A stretch of 39,398 bases of DNA from Kiritimatiellia bacterium (GCA_017540905.1 JAFYAC010000080.1:1-39398), one strand, 5' to 3'. Counted from the stretch's first letter, positions 8,455-17,084 are shown. The notes: a model not told the origin generated them from the sequence alone. Numbers and translations: made by a program.

Positions 8455-8685
8455 AAGCGGTGCGCCCTGAGGGCGGAAAAGGGCGGGAGGAAGGTGGGAG
8501 GGGGCACTGGGGGCGCGGGCGGCCCGCCCGCGATGATTTTGGGAAGCGAAAAGAGGGCGAAATCCACTTGCTTGCCTTGAGCTCCCATTTGACGGCGCGG
8601 CTGGAAAGCCGCACCTCCGGAAGTGGCGCGGTGGTTGTTCAGAAGGTGCCGCGCAACATCCGGAGGTGCGGCATCTTGCCGCGCC
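8455..8685. repeat. Long direct repeat A', including REP copy 3
   Basis: Second copy of the 6838-7079 sequence (motifs GCGGTGCGCCC, GGCGGCCCGCCCGC, ATTTTGGGAAGCGAAAA, CACTTGC, TTGAGCTCCCATTTGACGGC), with a REP element at 8595-8685. It differs by small indels and substitutions. The stretch 8353-8830 otherwise holds no gene. Confidence 0.8.
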
Positions 8686-9043
8686 TTGCGGATGGAAGGC
8701 GGGAGGGGAAAGAGACAACGTGAGAGCTGCCGGGGGCTGGCCCGGGGCTGGCCCCTTTTTGGAGGGATGGCGGCACGGGGGCCGCCTGGCAAAACGGGGA
8801 TGGGGCGGAAAAAGGGCCGGGGGGGGGCGGTCAGACGGGGAGGAAGTCGGGGGAGGAGGGGGGGAGGGAGGGGGCGGGGGCGGGAGGGGGGTAGTCGGTG
8901 AGGAGGCGGCGCCAGGTGTCGGCGGTGGAGGCGAAGCGGGCGAGGAGGTCGGGGACGGTGTCGGGGTCGAGGCGGTCGAGCCAGGTGTATTTCTGGAGGA
9001 TCAGGCGGGGGACCCCAGGCTCCAGGGCCAGGGTGGCGCCGCC
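8595..9043. repeat. Long direct repeat B (about 445 bp): REP plus chaperone 3' half
   Basis: Matches 11748-12187 in the same orientation at high identity, from the REP element through a G-rich spacer to the middle of the CesT-type chaperone gene. The match ends at about 9043, where the copy joins DNA behind the LRR gene. The two copies bracket the LRR gene. Confidence 0.85.
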
Positions 9044-9055
9044 GGTTTTACCCAT
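8831..9055 (-). pseudogene. Truncated CesT-type chaperone (C-terminal half)
   Basis: An open frame of 74 residues starting MGKTGGATLALEPGVP and continuing LILQKYTWLDRL, TVPDLLARFAS, WRRLL, nearly identical to residues ~76-144 of the intact chaperone at 11982-12416. The N-terminal half, which in CesT-family proteins forms the dimer interface and much of the effector-binding surface, is absent, so the product is unlikely to be functional. It lies 14 bp behind the LRR gene stop, mimicking the effector-chaperone order of the neighbouring pair. No Shine-Dalgarno is evident. Confidence 0.8.
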
Positions 9056-9069
9056 CGCGGAAAAGCCCG

Positions 9070-11352
9070 TCAGGGCAATCCGTCGGGGAGGGATACGGAG
9101 AGGCGGAAACAATGCCAACCGGAAAAGGAATCGGGAGGGGAGGCCAAGGGTGTCCAGTCGGGATCCTGGATGGATTTCTTGGCAAGGAGCGTGTAGGTGC
9201 GGGCATCGCCGAGGTCGGGGTCGGGGGTGATGACGGGATCGCCGTCGCGGAAGGAGACGGTGGCCCGGAAACGGGCTTCCCCGTCCAGAGGGTCGAGTCC
9301 GGCGAGGTAGCACTGCCAGACGGGCATGCCGTTTTCGGCATCCTGGAGGGCGAGTTCCTCATAGTCGCAGGCGGCCATGCCGTAAAGGGAGACCACGTGG
9401 CGTTCGAGCCATTCGTAGGGAACGGGGACGGGCGAGGAGGTGGTCGAGCCGGAGATGTCGCCGTAGAAGACAATGTCGCAGGTCGCAGGGAGGTGGGCCT
9501 CGTCCACGAGGTGTTCGGCGAGTCCGTCCCGCAGCTGCCAGCGGGCGGGGAGGAAGAGGGTTCCGAGGCTGGTACAACCCTCAAACGACCACATCCCGAT
9601 GTCCCGGACGAGAGGAGGAATCGTCAGCGTTTCCAGTGCGGAGCAGTTTTCGAAGGCGACGGGCAGGATCTCGCGCAGGCCGGCCCCGAGGACGAGACGG
9701 GAGAGATTCGTGCAACCGACGAAGGTGTAGGTGCCGATGGTTTCCACCGGGTCGGGGATGGTCAAGGTGGAAAGGGATGTACAGTTCACGAACGCCGCCC
9801 CGCCGAGGGAGGTCAGTCCGGCGGGCAGGGGGAGCGACACCAGGTTGGAGCAACCGTAGAAGGCACCGCCGCCGATTTCACGGAGTCCTTCGGGGAGATC
9901 CAGGGTCCTCAGGGAGGCGCATTCGCGGAAACCATCCGCACCGATGGCTTCCAGTCCGGTGCCGAACGCGACGTCCGCGAGGTTCTTGCATGACCGGAAT
10001 GCGCCGTCTCCGATGCGTACCACGCTGCCGGGGATGGCCACGGCGGCGAGGCGGGTGCAGTAGGCGAAGCCCCAGGTGCCGATTTCGGTCAAGGCCGGAG
10101 GGAGTTCCACGGTCGCGAGGTTGGTGCAGGAGGAGAAGGCGTTGTCGCCTATGGTGGCGAGCGTGCCGGGGAGGTCCAGCGATTCCAGGGCGTTGCAATA
10201 GGAGAACGCATGGCCCGGCAGTTCCACCAGACCGGAGGGCAGGCGGACGTCGGTCAGGTGGCGGCAGGAGGAAAACACCTCGTACCCGAGGGTCTTCACG
10301 CTGTCCGGAATCTCCACGGAGGTCAGGTGGGTAAATGCAAACGCACCACGGCCGATTTCTTCCAGGCCATCCGGCAGGGATACCTCCGCCAGTTTCCAAC
10401 AGTGGTCGAACGCCCAACGGTCGATGGCGGTCACGCCCGCCGGGATGATGGCTTCGCGCAACACCGAACACGTGCGGAATGCGGAATCCCCGATCCGCGC
10501 CAGACCTTCGGGGAAGGCCACCGTCTCCAGCTTGGAGCAATCCTCGAACGCGTTGGGGCTGATTTCCTTCAGGCTTTCCGGGAGCGAAACCGCCGTCACG
10601 GCGCTGCCGAGGAATGCTCCCGAGATGTCTTCTACGCCTTCCGGAACCGCGTAGGCCCCGCTCCGTGCCGGAGGATAGAACACGATGCGCTTGCGGGTCC
10701 GGGTGAAGAGCACGCCACCGTCGGAAACGAAGGATGTGTTGTCCGGGTCAACCGTGATTTCCGACAGTCCGTTGCAACGGGCGAACGCTCCCTGCCCGAT
10801 TTCCGCCAGCCCCGCGGGGAGATACAGCTCCGCCAGGGCGCTGCAGCGGTCGAAGGCGCGGGGGGAAATGGAGGAAAGGGAACCGGGAAGGCGAATCTTC
10901 CGCAGTCCGCACCGGACGAATGCACTGCTTCCGATACTGGCCAGTCCCTCCGGAAATTCCAGCGATTCCAGGCTGGAACAATTGATGAATGCGGAATCCC
11001 CGATGCGCTTTAGGGCGGCAGGTGGTTCCACCGAGGCGAGGGCTTCGCAGTAGGCAAAGGCCTTTTCGCCGATTTCCTCCACGTCCGGCGGAAGGCGGAC
11101 CGAAGTCAGCGAATTGTGGTCGAAAAAAGCCGCACTCCCGATGCGTGTCACGGCAACCCCGCCCAGCGATGCCGGAACCACGACGATGGCGTTGGTGGGG
11201 CCGCGCGTGATGGTGGCCGTGCCGTCGGCGATTTCGTAGGTCCACGACATGCCGTTCACCGTGGCCGTGGCGGCAGAGGCGCGGGGTGCCGGAGGAATCG
11301 CGGCAACCAACACGCCCAAGGCGGCGGAGATGGTTCTGGCGGAGAAGTTCAT
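9070..11352 (-). CDS. BspA-type leucine-rich-repeat exported protein (LRR_5)
   Basis: 760 residues. Signal peptide MNFSARTISAALGVLVAAI...ASA. From about residue 60 to 600 it is an unbroken run of ~23-residue BspA-like repeats with the pattern L..V.LP..L..IG..AF..C..L, over twenty copies. The last ~130 residues form a separate domain (VPYEWLERHV, MPVWQCYLAGLDP, DARTYTLLAKKSI) of a type found at the C-terminus of many exported proteins in Verrucomicrobia/Lentisphaerae relatives. BspA-like LRR proteins commonly mediate binding to host or matrix proteins or other cells. The start chosen begins the signal peptide; an upstream in-frame extension has no signal. A promoter-like element lies 27 bp upstream. 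The gene is bracketed by the ~445-bp direct repeats at 8595 and 11748. Confidence 0.88.
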   Translation of the reverse strand: MNFSARTISAALGVLVAAIPPAPRASAATATVNGMSWTYEIADGTATITRGPTNAIVVVPASLGGVAVTRIGSAAFFDHNSLTSVRLPPDVEEIGEKAFAYCEALASVEPPAALKRIGDSAFINCSSLESLEFPEGLASIGSSAFVRCGLRKIRLPGSLSSISPRAFDRCSALAELYLPAGLAEIGQGAFARCNGLSEITVDPDNTSFVSDGGVLFTRTRKRIVFYPPARSGAYAVPEGVEDISGAFLGSAVTAVSLPESLKEISPNAFEDCSKLETVAFPEGLARIGDSAFRTCSVLREAIIPAGVTAIDRWAFDHCWKLAEVSLPDGLEEIGRGAFAFTHLTSVEIPDSVKTLGYEVFSSCRHLTDVRLPSGLVELPGHAFSYCNALESLDLPGTLATIGDNAFSSCTNLATVELPPALTEIGTWGFAYCTRLAAVAIPGSVVRIGDGAFRSCKNLADVAFGTGLEAIGADGFRECASLRTLDLPEGLREIGGGAFYGCSNLVSLPLPAGLTSLGGAAFVNCTSLSTLTIPDPVETIGTYTFVGCTNLSRLVLGAGLREILPVAFENCSALETLTIPPLVRDIGMWSFEGCTSLGTLFLPARWQLRDGLAEHLVDEAHLPATCDIVFYGDISGSTTSSPVPVPYEWLERHVVSLYGMAACDYEELALQDAENGMPVWQCYLAGLDPLDGEARFRATVSFRDGDPVITPDPDLGDARTYTLLAKKSIQDPDWTPLASPPDSFSGWHCFRLSVSLPDGLP

Positions 11353-11379
11353 GGGACGAACCACGTTCTGACTGGATGG

Positions 11380-11408
11380 ATTGTCCCCGATTGCAGGCAA
11401 TCCGGCAA
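11380..11408 (-). promoter_or_regulatory. Promoter-like element of the LRR gene
   Basis: Minus strand TTGCCG (11403-11408), 17 bp, GACAAT (11380-11385), 27 bp before the start codon. No Shine-Dalgarno is visible in the leader. Confidence 0.45.
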
Positions 11409-11485
11409 GCGCAAACCCACGCAGGGATAATCCTTCTTGATTCGTTCGTTTCCAGTGCGGAGTCGCGCTTGCCGCGACGGCCAAG

Positions 11486-11583
11486 CGCAGTACTCCCCCC
11501 GTCGCGGCCCCTGCCGTTTTCCTTCTTCCAAAACATGGACATCCCATCTATGGCCGCGCCACCCCCCTCTCGGAGGGGGGCGG
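11486..11583. repeat. Dispersed repeat C, single arm
   Basis: Begins CGCAGTACTCCCCCC, passes a short variable core and ends CCCCCCTCTCGGAGGGGGG, a hairpin. The same ~97-bp arm is present at 37910-38005 and, inverted, at 37701-37798. Nothing coding is seen in 11409-11747. Confidence 0.7.
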
Positions 11584-11747
11584 CTCCCGGCACTCCCCTT
11601 GATCCTTGCATTCGCGGAATTCGGGAGACGGTTTCACCAAAGTCCACGAAGGACCAAACATTGGCTTTTTCCTCTTTTGCGCGCCCCGGCAACCTCGCGG
11701 GCGGTTCGGCAGGGCAGCTGCTTTTCTCCCGCTTCTCGTCCAACCGG

Positions 11748-12187
11748 GCGCGGCTGGAAGCCGCACCTCCGGAAGTCATGCGATGGTTGTGGAAGAACTT
11801 CTGCGGCGCTTCCGGGGGTGCGGCATCTTGCCGCGTCTTGGCGGATGGAAGGCGGGAGGGGAAAGAGACAACGTGAGAGCTGCCGGGGTCTGGCCCGGGG
11901 CTGGCCCCTTTTTGGAGGGATGGCGGCACGGGGGCCGCCCGGCAAAACGGGGATGGGGCGGAAAAAGGGACGGGGGGGCGGTCAGACTTGGAGGAAGTCG
12001 GGGGAGGAGGGGGGGAGGGAGGGGTCGGGGGCGGGAGGGGGGTAGTCGGTGAGGAGGCGGCGCCAGGTGCCGGCGGTGGAGGCGAAGCGGGCGAGGAGGT
12101 CGGGGACGGTGTCGGGGTCGAGGCGGTCGAGCCAGGTGTATTTCTGGAGGATCAGGCGGGGGACGCCAGGCTCCAGGGCCAGGGTGC
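11748..12187. repeat. Long direct repeat B', including REP copy 4
   Basis: Parental-looking copy of 8595-9043: REP element (11748-11835), spacer, then the 3' half of the intact chaperone gene. The REP ends here are the same two hairpins as in the other copies. Confidence 0.85.
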
Positions 12188-12416
12188 CGCCGCCAGTTCC
12201 GGAGTAGAGGTGGTTGGCTTCGAGGATGGCCGTGAGCAGGGCTTCGCGGCCTTCGTCGGGCAGGGTGCCGATTTCGGCGCGCAACAGCAGCAGGTCGCCG
12301 GCGTCCTGGAGGATGACGGTGCTGCCGTCGATTTCGACGGCGGTGGCGCCCCCCGCGTCTTCGAGGGGGGCGCCAAGGCGTTCGGAGAGGAGTTCGAGGA
12401 GGGTCGTGAAGGTCAT
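11982..12416 (-). CDS. CesT/Tir-family type III secretion chaperone-like protein
   Basis: 144 residues, the size and acidity of class I T3SS chaperones. Features: N-terminal amphipathic helix (FTTLLELLSERLG), strands TAVEIDGSTVILQ and LLLLRAEIG, helix EALLTAILEANHLYSGTGG, strand TLALEPGVPRLILQKY, then LDRLDPDTVPDLLARFASTAGTWRRLL. The AN.LYSGTGG..LALE..... pattern is the family hallmark. Such dimers bind the N-terminal region of an effector and keep it secretion-competent. It begins 8 bp behind the stop of the 1432-residue kinase-domain protein, so the two are almost certainly co-transcribed, and that protein is the obvious client. The proline-rich tail (PPPAPDPSLPPS) is unusual. No secretion apparatus gene lies in the window. 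Confidence 0.75.
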   Translation of the reverse strand: MTFTTLLELLSERLGAPLEDAGGATAVEIDGSTVILQDAGDLLLLRAEIGTLPDEGREALLTAILEANHLYSGTGGGTLALEPGVPRLILQKYTWLDRLDPDTVPDLLARFASTAGTWRRLLTDYPPPAPDPSLPPSSPDFLQV

Positions 12417-12424
12417 GGGCGGGC

Positions 12425-15400
12425 TCAGACGCCGATGTCGATGGCGTAGTCTTTGTCGCCGCCGGCCTGCTGGGCGTCTTGCTTGATGGCTTCGATGATG
12501 AGGTTGGGGCCGCCGGCGTCTTTGTGGAGTTCGTTGGCGACGACGTTCTTGGCGTCGTTGTACATGGCGAGGCCGTCGATGATGCCGAGGGCTTCCCGGA
12601 GGGCCGTGAAGTTGTCGAAGAGGATGTCGGTGATGGCGCTGGCGAAGGCGTCGGGAGGGGGTGGGGCCTCGCGGTCTTCGTTGTTCTGGAAGGAGATGAC
12701 GATGTTCTGGATGATGCCGCCCTGGGCCCAGGCGAAGGCGTTGGCGAAGGCGCGGATGGCGGCGGTCTTGGCTTCGGCGTTGTCGCCGGCGGCCTGGATG
12801 GCGGTGCGGAACTGGCCGATGGCGGGCCGGAAGCCGTCGATGATGGGTTCGCTGAGGAGGTTGTGTTCGGTGTCGGCGTGGCGGATGAGGGTGTTGGCGA
12901 GCCGTTCGGCCTCGGCAAGGGGGTCCTGGGCGCCGTTCAGGCGGTCGAAGACTTTGTTGGAGTAGTCGCCGCCCGGCTTGAAGACTTTGGATTGGAATTT
13001 GTATTTGCCGCCGAATTCGGGGGAAGAGAGGAGGACCATGAAGCGGGGGCGCAGGGTGTCGCCGGGCTGGGGTTCCCCGCCCTCGGGGACGAGGGTGACG
13101 AAGCCGGTTTCGTCGTCCATGCGGGAGAGGACGGGGGCGCGTCCGGCCGTGGTGGCGTAGAGGTCGAAGACGCGGCCGGCGTAGTCGAGTTCGTCGCGGT
13201 CGGCCAGGGGCTGGCGGTCGAGGTTGGAGGCGGTGGCGAGGAGGGCGTCGGCCTGGTTGACGATGGTGTTGATTTCGGTGACGTTGTTGGAGAGGCGGAC
13301 GAGGGACTGGATGAAGCAGTTGATCTGGGGCGGGAGTTCGAGGCCGAGTTTCTGGAGTTCGACGATGCAGGCCTGGAGGCGGTAGACGATGTTGAAGGAG
13401 AATTTGCCGCGGGAGGGGTCGAGGAGGGAGTCGAGGATGGCCTCGGCCTTGGCGCGGACGGTCTTGTCGGCGAGGCGGGCCTTGCCTTCGGCGGACATGA
13501 GTTTGCCGAAGGCGCCGAGGATGAAGGCTTTGTCGCGGAAGGCGGCGCCGAGGATGACGCGCATGAGTTCGTGCTGTTCGTTGACGCCGTCTTCGCGGTC
13601 GGACTTGAGGCGGTAGAGGTTGCCGAAGTCGATGAACCCGATGTGTTCGTTGTTGATCATGAGGTTCCCGGCATGGGGGTCGCCGTGGAATTTGCCGGTG
13701 CCGAGGAGGGCGTTGTAGAACCAGGCCTTGGTGGCCTGCAGGAGTTTGTCGGAGGCCGCGGTGAGCTTGTCGCGGTTCCCGACGAGCCACACCTGGAGGT
13801 TGGTGGGGGCGCTGGCGGGGATGTCCTGGCGGAGGACGGGCTTCTTGACGGTTTTGTGGGTGACGGGGTCTTCGTGCTCTTCCCACTTGACGCGGCCGGT
13901 GGCGGGGTCGCGCTCGAAGACGGCGGCGGAGGCGGTGCGGATTTCGGAGACGGCGTCCTTGAAGAAGGTGTCGAGGGTGTCGCCCCGCACGAGGTCGAGG
14001 ACGATGATGTTTTTCTTTGTGGCGGCGAGGTCGGAGATTCCGACGGTGGTGACGTCGGGGGCGATGGCGTGGAGGGGGTGGTGGGGCTTGTCCTTGATGT
14101 CGTAGAGGTTGTAGCCGGAGACGACGTTGTCGGACTCGTTGTTGAAGTCGAATTCCTGCTCGTACTGCTCGTATTGGCCTTTCCAGGTCTGGGCCATGCC
14201 GGGTATTTTTCCGGCGGCGGCGTCGAAGATTTCGCGTTCCTTCTTGATGCGGCGCTCGGCGTCGTGGCGCATGATCTTGACGACGGCGTCCCGGGTTTCG
14301 TAGAGGGGCTGGCCGTTGGCGCCGGTGCCGGTCTTGACCTCGAAGCGGCAGAGGAAGGCTTCGCCGACGGAGGCGGCGCCGAGGGATTTCTTGAGGGTGA
14401 TGGACTTGATCCTTTGGTGGGAGTCCACGATCATCTGGTTGAGGTAGGCCTGGACGATCTTGCGGGGCATGGGGGCGAGGTGCTGCTTCATGTCCTCGAG
14501 GGCGTCGGCGTAGGGGCCCATGATGTCCTTGGGCAGGCCCTGCATCATCTTGTGGAGGAGCGGGCCGGCGCCCTTGAGGACGGCGCCGGCGAATTTGTTG
14601 ACGGCGAGGCGCTTGGCGCTGTCGACGGCGTCCTGGCCCTCGAGGCCGGCGAAGTCGAAGACCTTGGCGTAGCGGAGGGCGGCGGCGAGGCAGGAGCGCT
14701 TGTCGCTCGCGTCCATGCTGGTGAAGTAGGTGGAGACGACCTGCTTGAAGAAGCCGACCTGGCCGGGGACGGCGTTCTGGGCGGCGGAGTCGAGGATCTG
14801 GTTGAGGGTCTTGCCGTCGAGGTCGGCCTTGATTTCCTGCGGGCTCATCGTGGCGTAGGGGTTCTGCACGATGTTGGCGCCGGCGCCGCCCTGGATGTTG
14901 AAGATTTCCTTGATGAAGTCCTGGATGTTGCCGCAGGCGTTGGAGGCCATCCCGTCGATGATGTCGTCGAACTGCGAGAGGACGTCGGCGGGCAGGCGCC
15001 CGGGGTCGCGGAAGAAGGCCGCGAAACGCTCCCCGAAGCCGTCCTGCGCGATGGCCTGGTCGAGGGTGGTGCCGTTGTTGGCCTGCTGGAAGGCGGGGTC
15101 CATCAGCGCCTTGAGCTGGGCGAAGCCGGCCTTGAGGGCGCCGGCGATCTGCGGCGCCGCGGCGGTGTCGAGGATGTCCGGGTTCTTGAGGATCGCGGCG
15201 AAGGCGGTGAGCTTCTTGGGGGCGGAGAGCATCTGGCGCATCAGCTCGCCGGGGTGGTCGACGACGACGTCGGAGACGATCGTGTCGCCGGAGAAGATGA
15301 AGTCGGCCGCGAAATCCTTGATGTCCTCCAGCGCGAGGTCCTGGGGCAGCGCGGGGGCGGGGCCGGCCTGCGGCGGGATGGCGTCGACGTGCTGCTGGAT

Positions 15401-16723
15401 GTCGCCGACGATGGGGGCGCGCACGACGAACTCCCCGCCGTCGTCCAGCGCCTCGATGGGGACGTTGGCGACGCCCTGGAGCATCTGGCGGATGTCCTCG
15501 GGCAGGCTCGCCGTGTCGCGGCGCATTTGGGCGTAGTACTGGTCGAGCTTCTGCTTGGTGTCGATGACGCTGGCATCGGCGATTTCCCCGGTGAGGGAGC
15601 GCTGGGCGATCTGCACGAGCAGGCCCGTGTTGTATTCCCGGTCGGCGAGGCGGAAGAGGCCCTGCTCGCCCTCCGCCAGGGCCGCCTTGCCCTGGAACTC
15701 GAGGATGTACGCCGCGAAATTGCGCGTCAGGCTCGTGCGGTCGGTGGGCATCATGCCCTTCTTGATGTCGGCCGCGTAGGCGGCGTTGAGCATCTGCTTG
15801 ACGGCGGCGCCGCCGATGGCGCCCTTTTCCTGCACCGCGTGGCCGATGAGGCGGTTCACCAGCTCCTCCGCGGTGCAGTTCATGCGGATGGTCGTCTTGG
15901 CGACGCCCCCGCCGACGACCGCCGAGAGCCGGCCGTTTTCGCCCTTCACGAGCTTGACCGTCGTGTCGAGCATCGAGAACGCGGCCGACTCGTGCGCGTT
16001 CTCCGGCAGCAGCGACAGCGCCACCGAGAAGAGCGTCGAGACGCCGCTGCCGAGTTCGCGCACCGCGGCCTGGCGGAGCGTGTCCGCGTCGGGGCCCTGG
16101 CCCTTGACGCGGTTCTTCATCACCGTCGCGAGTTCCCCGTACGAGCGGGAGGTCGAGACCAGGCTCATCACGTCCGTGAGGCGGCGGTCGTAGTTCTTGC
16201 GGGCGGCGGCGAAGTTCGCCCGGTTCACCGCGTCGCGGTCCCGCTTGCGGCCGTCGGACATGTGCGCCGCGTCGCGGGCCTTCCGGTAGTCCTTCGCCGT
16301 CATTCCCTCCCCCGCGTTCTCGCCGAAGCCGATGCCGCCGTTCGCGTACTGGTCCAGGAGCGCGCGCACGAACTGGCGGGTCAGCGGTTTGAAGCGCCTC
16401 GCGACGAGGCCGCTGATTTCGGCGCGTTTGCCCGTCGCCTGCATTTCCTTGGAGATGCCGAGCTTTTCGCGGATGAGGGCGATGTGCTCCGGGGAAACCT
16501 GGGCCCTTTCCAGGGCGCCGATGAACGCCTCCTTGACCTCCAGGATCCGTTCCGGCGAAAGCTCGGCGTCGTTCTCGTTGATCTTGACGACGTGGTTGTT
16601 GACCTTCGTCAGCTCGTTGATGACGTTCCCGTTGTCGTCGGTCGCGAAATCGATGAACCCGGCGTTGTACTTGCCGGAGGCGATCTTGTTGAACTGGACG
16701 ATGGAAATTTCAGGAAGAGGCAT
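12425..16723 (-). CDS. Giant UbiB/ABC1-kinase-domain protein, candidate type III effector
   Basis: 1432 residues, no signal peptide or clear membrane span. Residues 1-700 are helical and unrecognised. From about 715 the UbiB (ABC1/ADCK) protein-kinase-like motifs appear in order: KMMQGLPKDI (725-734, in place of KxGQ), A-rich loop LGAASVGEAF (781-790), VVKI (K816), EFDFNNESDN (857-866, the family's ExD..E..N motif), hinge IIVLDLVRG (906-914), catalytic loop HGDPHAGN (1013-1020) and IDFG (1031-1034). An insert of ~90 residues separates hinge and catalytic loop. Residues 1180-1432 are again unrecognised. Ordinary UbiB proteins are ~500 residues, with a C-terminal membrane anchor and a role in quinone biosynthesis or lipid transport; size, missing anchor and the CesT-type chaperone 8 bp downstream argue for a secreted effector instead. 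AGGAG Shine-Dalgarno. Kinase call is firm, effector role is inference. Confidence 0.8.
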   Translation of the reverse strand: MPLPEISIVQFNKIASGKYNAGFIDFATDDNGNVINELTKVNNHVVKINENDAELSPERILEVKEAFIGALERAQVSPEHIALIREKLGISKEMQATGKRAEISGLVARRFKPLTRQFVRALLDQYANGGIGFGENAGEGMTAKDYRKARDAAHMSDGRKRDRDAVNRANFAAARKNYDRRLTDVMSLVSTSRSYGELATVMKNRVKGQGPDADTLRQAAVRELGSGVSTLFSVALSLLPENAHESAAFSMLDTTVKLVKGENGRLSAVVGGGVAKTTIRMNCTAEELVNRLIGHAVQEKGAIGGAAVKQMLNAAYAADIKKGMMPTDRTSLTRNFAAYILEFQGKAALAEGEQGLFRLADREYNTGLLVQIAQRSLTGEIADASVIDTKQKLDQYYAQMRRDTASLPEDIRQMLQGVANVPIEALDDGGEFVVRAPIVGDIQQHVDAIPPQAGPAPALPQDLALEDIKDFAADFIFSGDTIVSDVVVDHPGELMRQMLSAPKKLTAFAAILKNPDILDTAAAPQIAGALKAGFAQLKALMDPAFQQANNGTTLDQAIAQDGFGERFAAFFRDPGRLPADVLSQFDDIIDGMASNACGNIQDFIKEIFNIQGGAGANIVQNPYATMSPQEIKADLDGKTLNQILDSAAQNAVPGQVGFFKQVVSTYFTSMDASDKRSCLAAALRYAKVFDFAGLEGQDAVDSAKRLAVNKFAGAVLKGAGPLLHKMMQGLPKDIMGPYADALEDMKQHLAPMPRKIVQAYLNQMIVDSHQRIKSITLKKSLGAASVGEAFLCRFEVKTGTGANGQPLYETRDAVVKIMRHDAERRIKKEREIFDAAAGKIPGMAQTWKGQYEQYEQEFDFNNESDNVVSGYNLYDIKDKPHHPLHAIAPDVTTVGISDLAATKKNIIVLDLVRGDTLDTFFKDAVSEIRTASAAVFERDPATGRVKWEEHEDPVTHKTVKKPVLRQDIPASAPTNLQVWLVGNRDKLTAASDKLLQATKAWFYNALLGTGKFHGDPHAGNLMINNEHIGFIDFGNLYRLKSDREDGVNEQHELMRVILGAAFRDKAFILGAFGKLMSAEGKARLADKTVRAKAEAILDSLLDPSRGKFSFNIVYRLQACIVELQKLGLELPPQINCFIQSLVRLSNNVTEINTIVNQADALLATASNLDRQPLADRDELDYAGRVFDLYATTAGRAPVLSRMDDETGFVTLVPEGGEPQPGDTLRPRFMVLLSSPEFGGKYKFQSKVFKPGGDYSNKVFDRLNGAQDPLAEAERLANTLIRHADTEHNLLSEPIIDGFRPAIGQFRTAIQAAGDNAEAKTAAIRAFANAFAWAQGGIIQNIVISFQNNEDREAPPPPDAFASAITDILFDNFTALREALGIIDGLAMYNDAKNVVANELHKDAGGPNLIIEAIKQDAQQAGGDKDYAIDIGV

Positions 16724-16894
16724 TTTCGGTACTCCTTTGCCGGATCGGTTTTTCGCCCTGTCTACCCGCGCCGCCGCGACAGGTTACAGGCCGGCCGCCC
16801 GTCCGCGCCCCCTTTTTTACGCGCCCCCCTTCCCCCGCGGCAACAAAAAACCGTTTCCGCGTCCCCCCGCCGCACGCGGACGGGGCGCGGCGGG

Positions 16895-16996
16895 TTTTCC
16901 AATGATTGGAAAAATTTTTTCCAATGGTTGGAAAATTCACGGCATTTTTTCCAATGATTGGAAAAATTTTTCGTGCGTTTTCCAATGATTGGAAAA
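16895..16996. repeat. Array of four 19-bp palindromes (array 1)
   Basis: Units TTTTCCAATGATTGGAAAA at 16895-16913, 16947-16965 and 16978-16996, and a variant with GGTT centre at 16917-16935. Unit starts are 22, 30 and 31 bp apart, close to 2, 3 and 3 helical turns, so all four lie on about the same DNA face. It occupies the gap between the helicase stop and the kinase-protein promoter region (16724-17084 has no gene). The same array, reversed, is at 33794-33895. Confidence 0.9.
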
Positions 16997-17084
16997 AATT
17001 TCCCGGCCACCCTTCGGGCTGGGCGACTTCGGTGCGGACGCATCTGCCGAGGCGTGAACAATCCCCCGCCGGGGGGCCGCGGCG

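Noticed and set aside
12425-16723. Housekeeping UbiB involved in ubiquinone or menaquinone synthesis
   Set aside because: Nearly three times the usual length, lacks the C-terminal membrane anchor, no quinone genes nearby, and a secretion-chaperone-like gene is adjacent.
16759-16788. Promoter for the kinase-domain gene (TAGACA as -10)
   Set aside because: No acceptable -35 box at 16-18 bp; the real promoter remains unidentified.
12479-16957. 1492-codon plus-strand open frame opposite the kinase-domain gene
   Set aside because: Antisense frame created by high third-position GC; Gly/Val/Asp-biased with no motif, while the minus strand encodes clear kinase motifs.
16895-16996. CRISPR array
   Set aside because: Repeats are 19-bp palindromes separated by only 3-12 bp, with no spacer-sized unique DNA and no cas genes.
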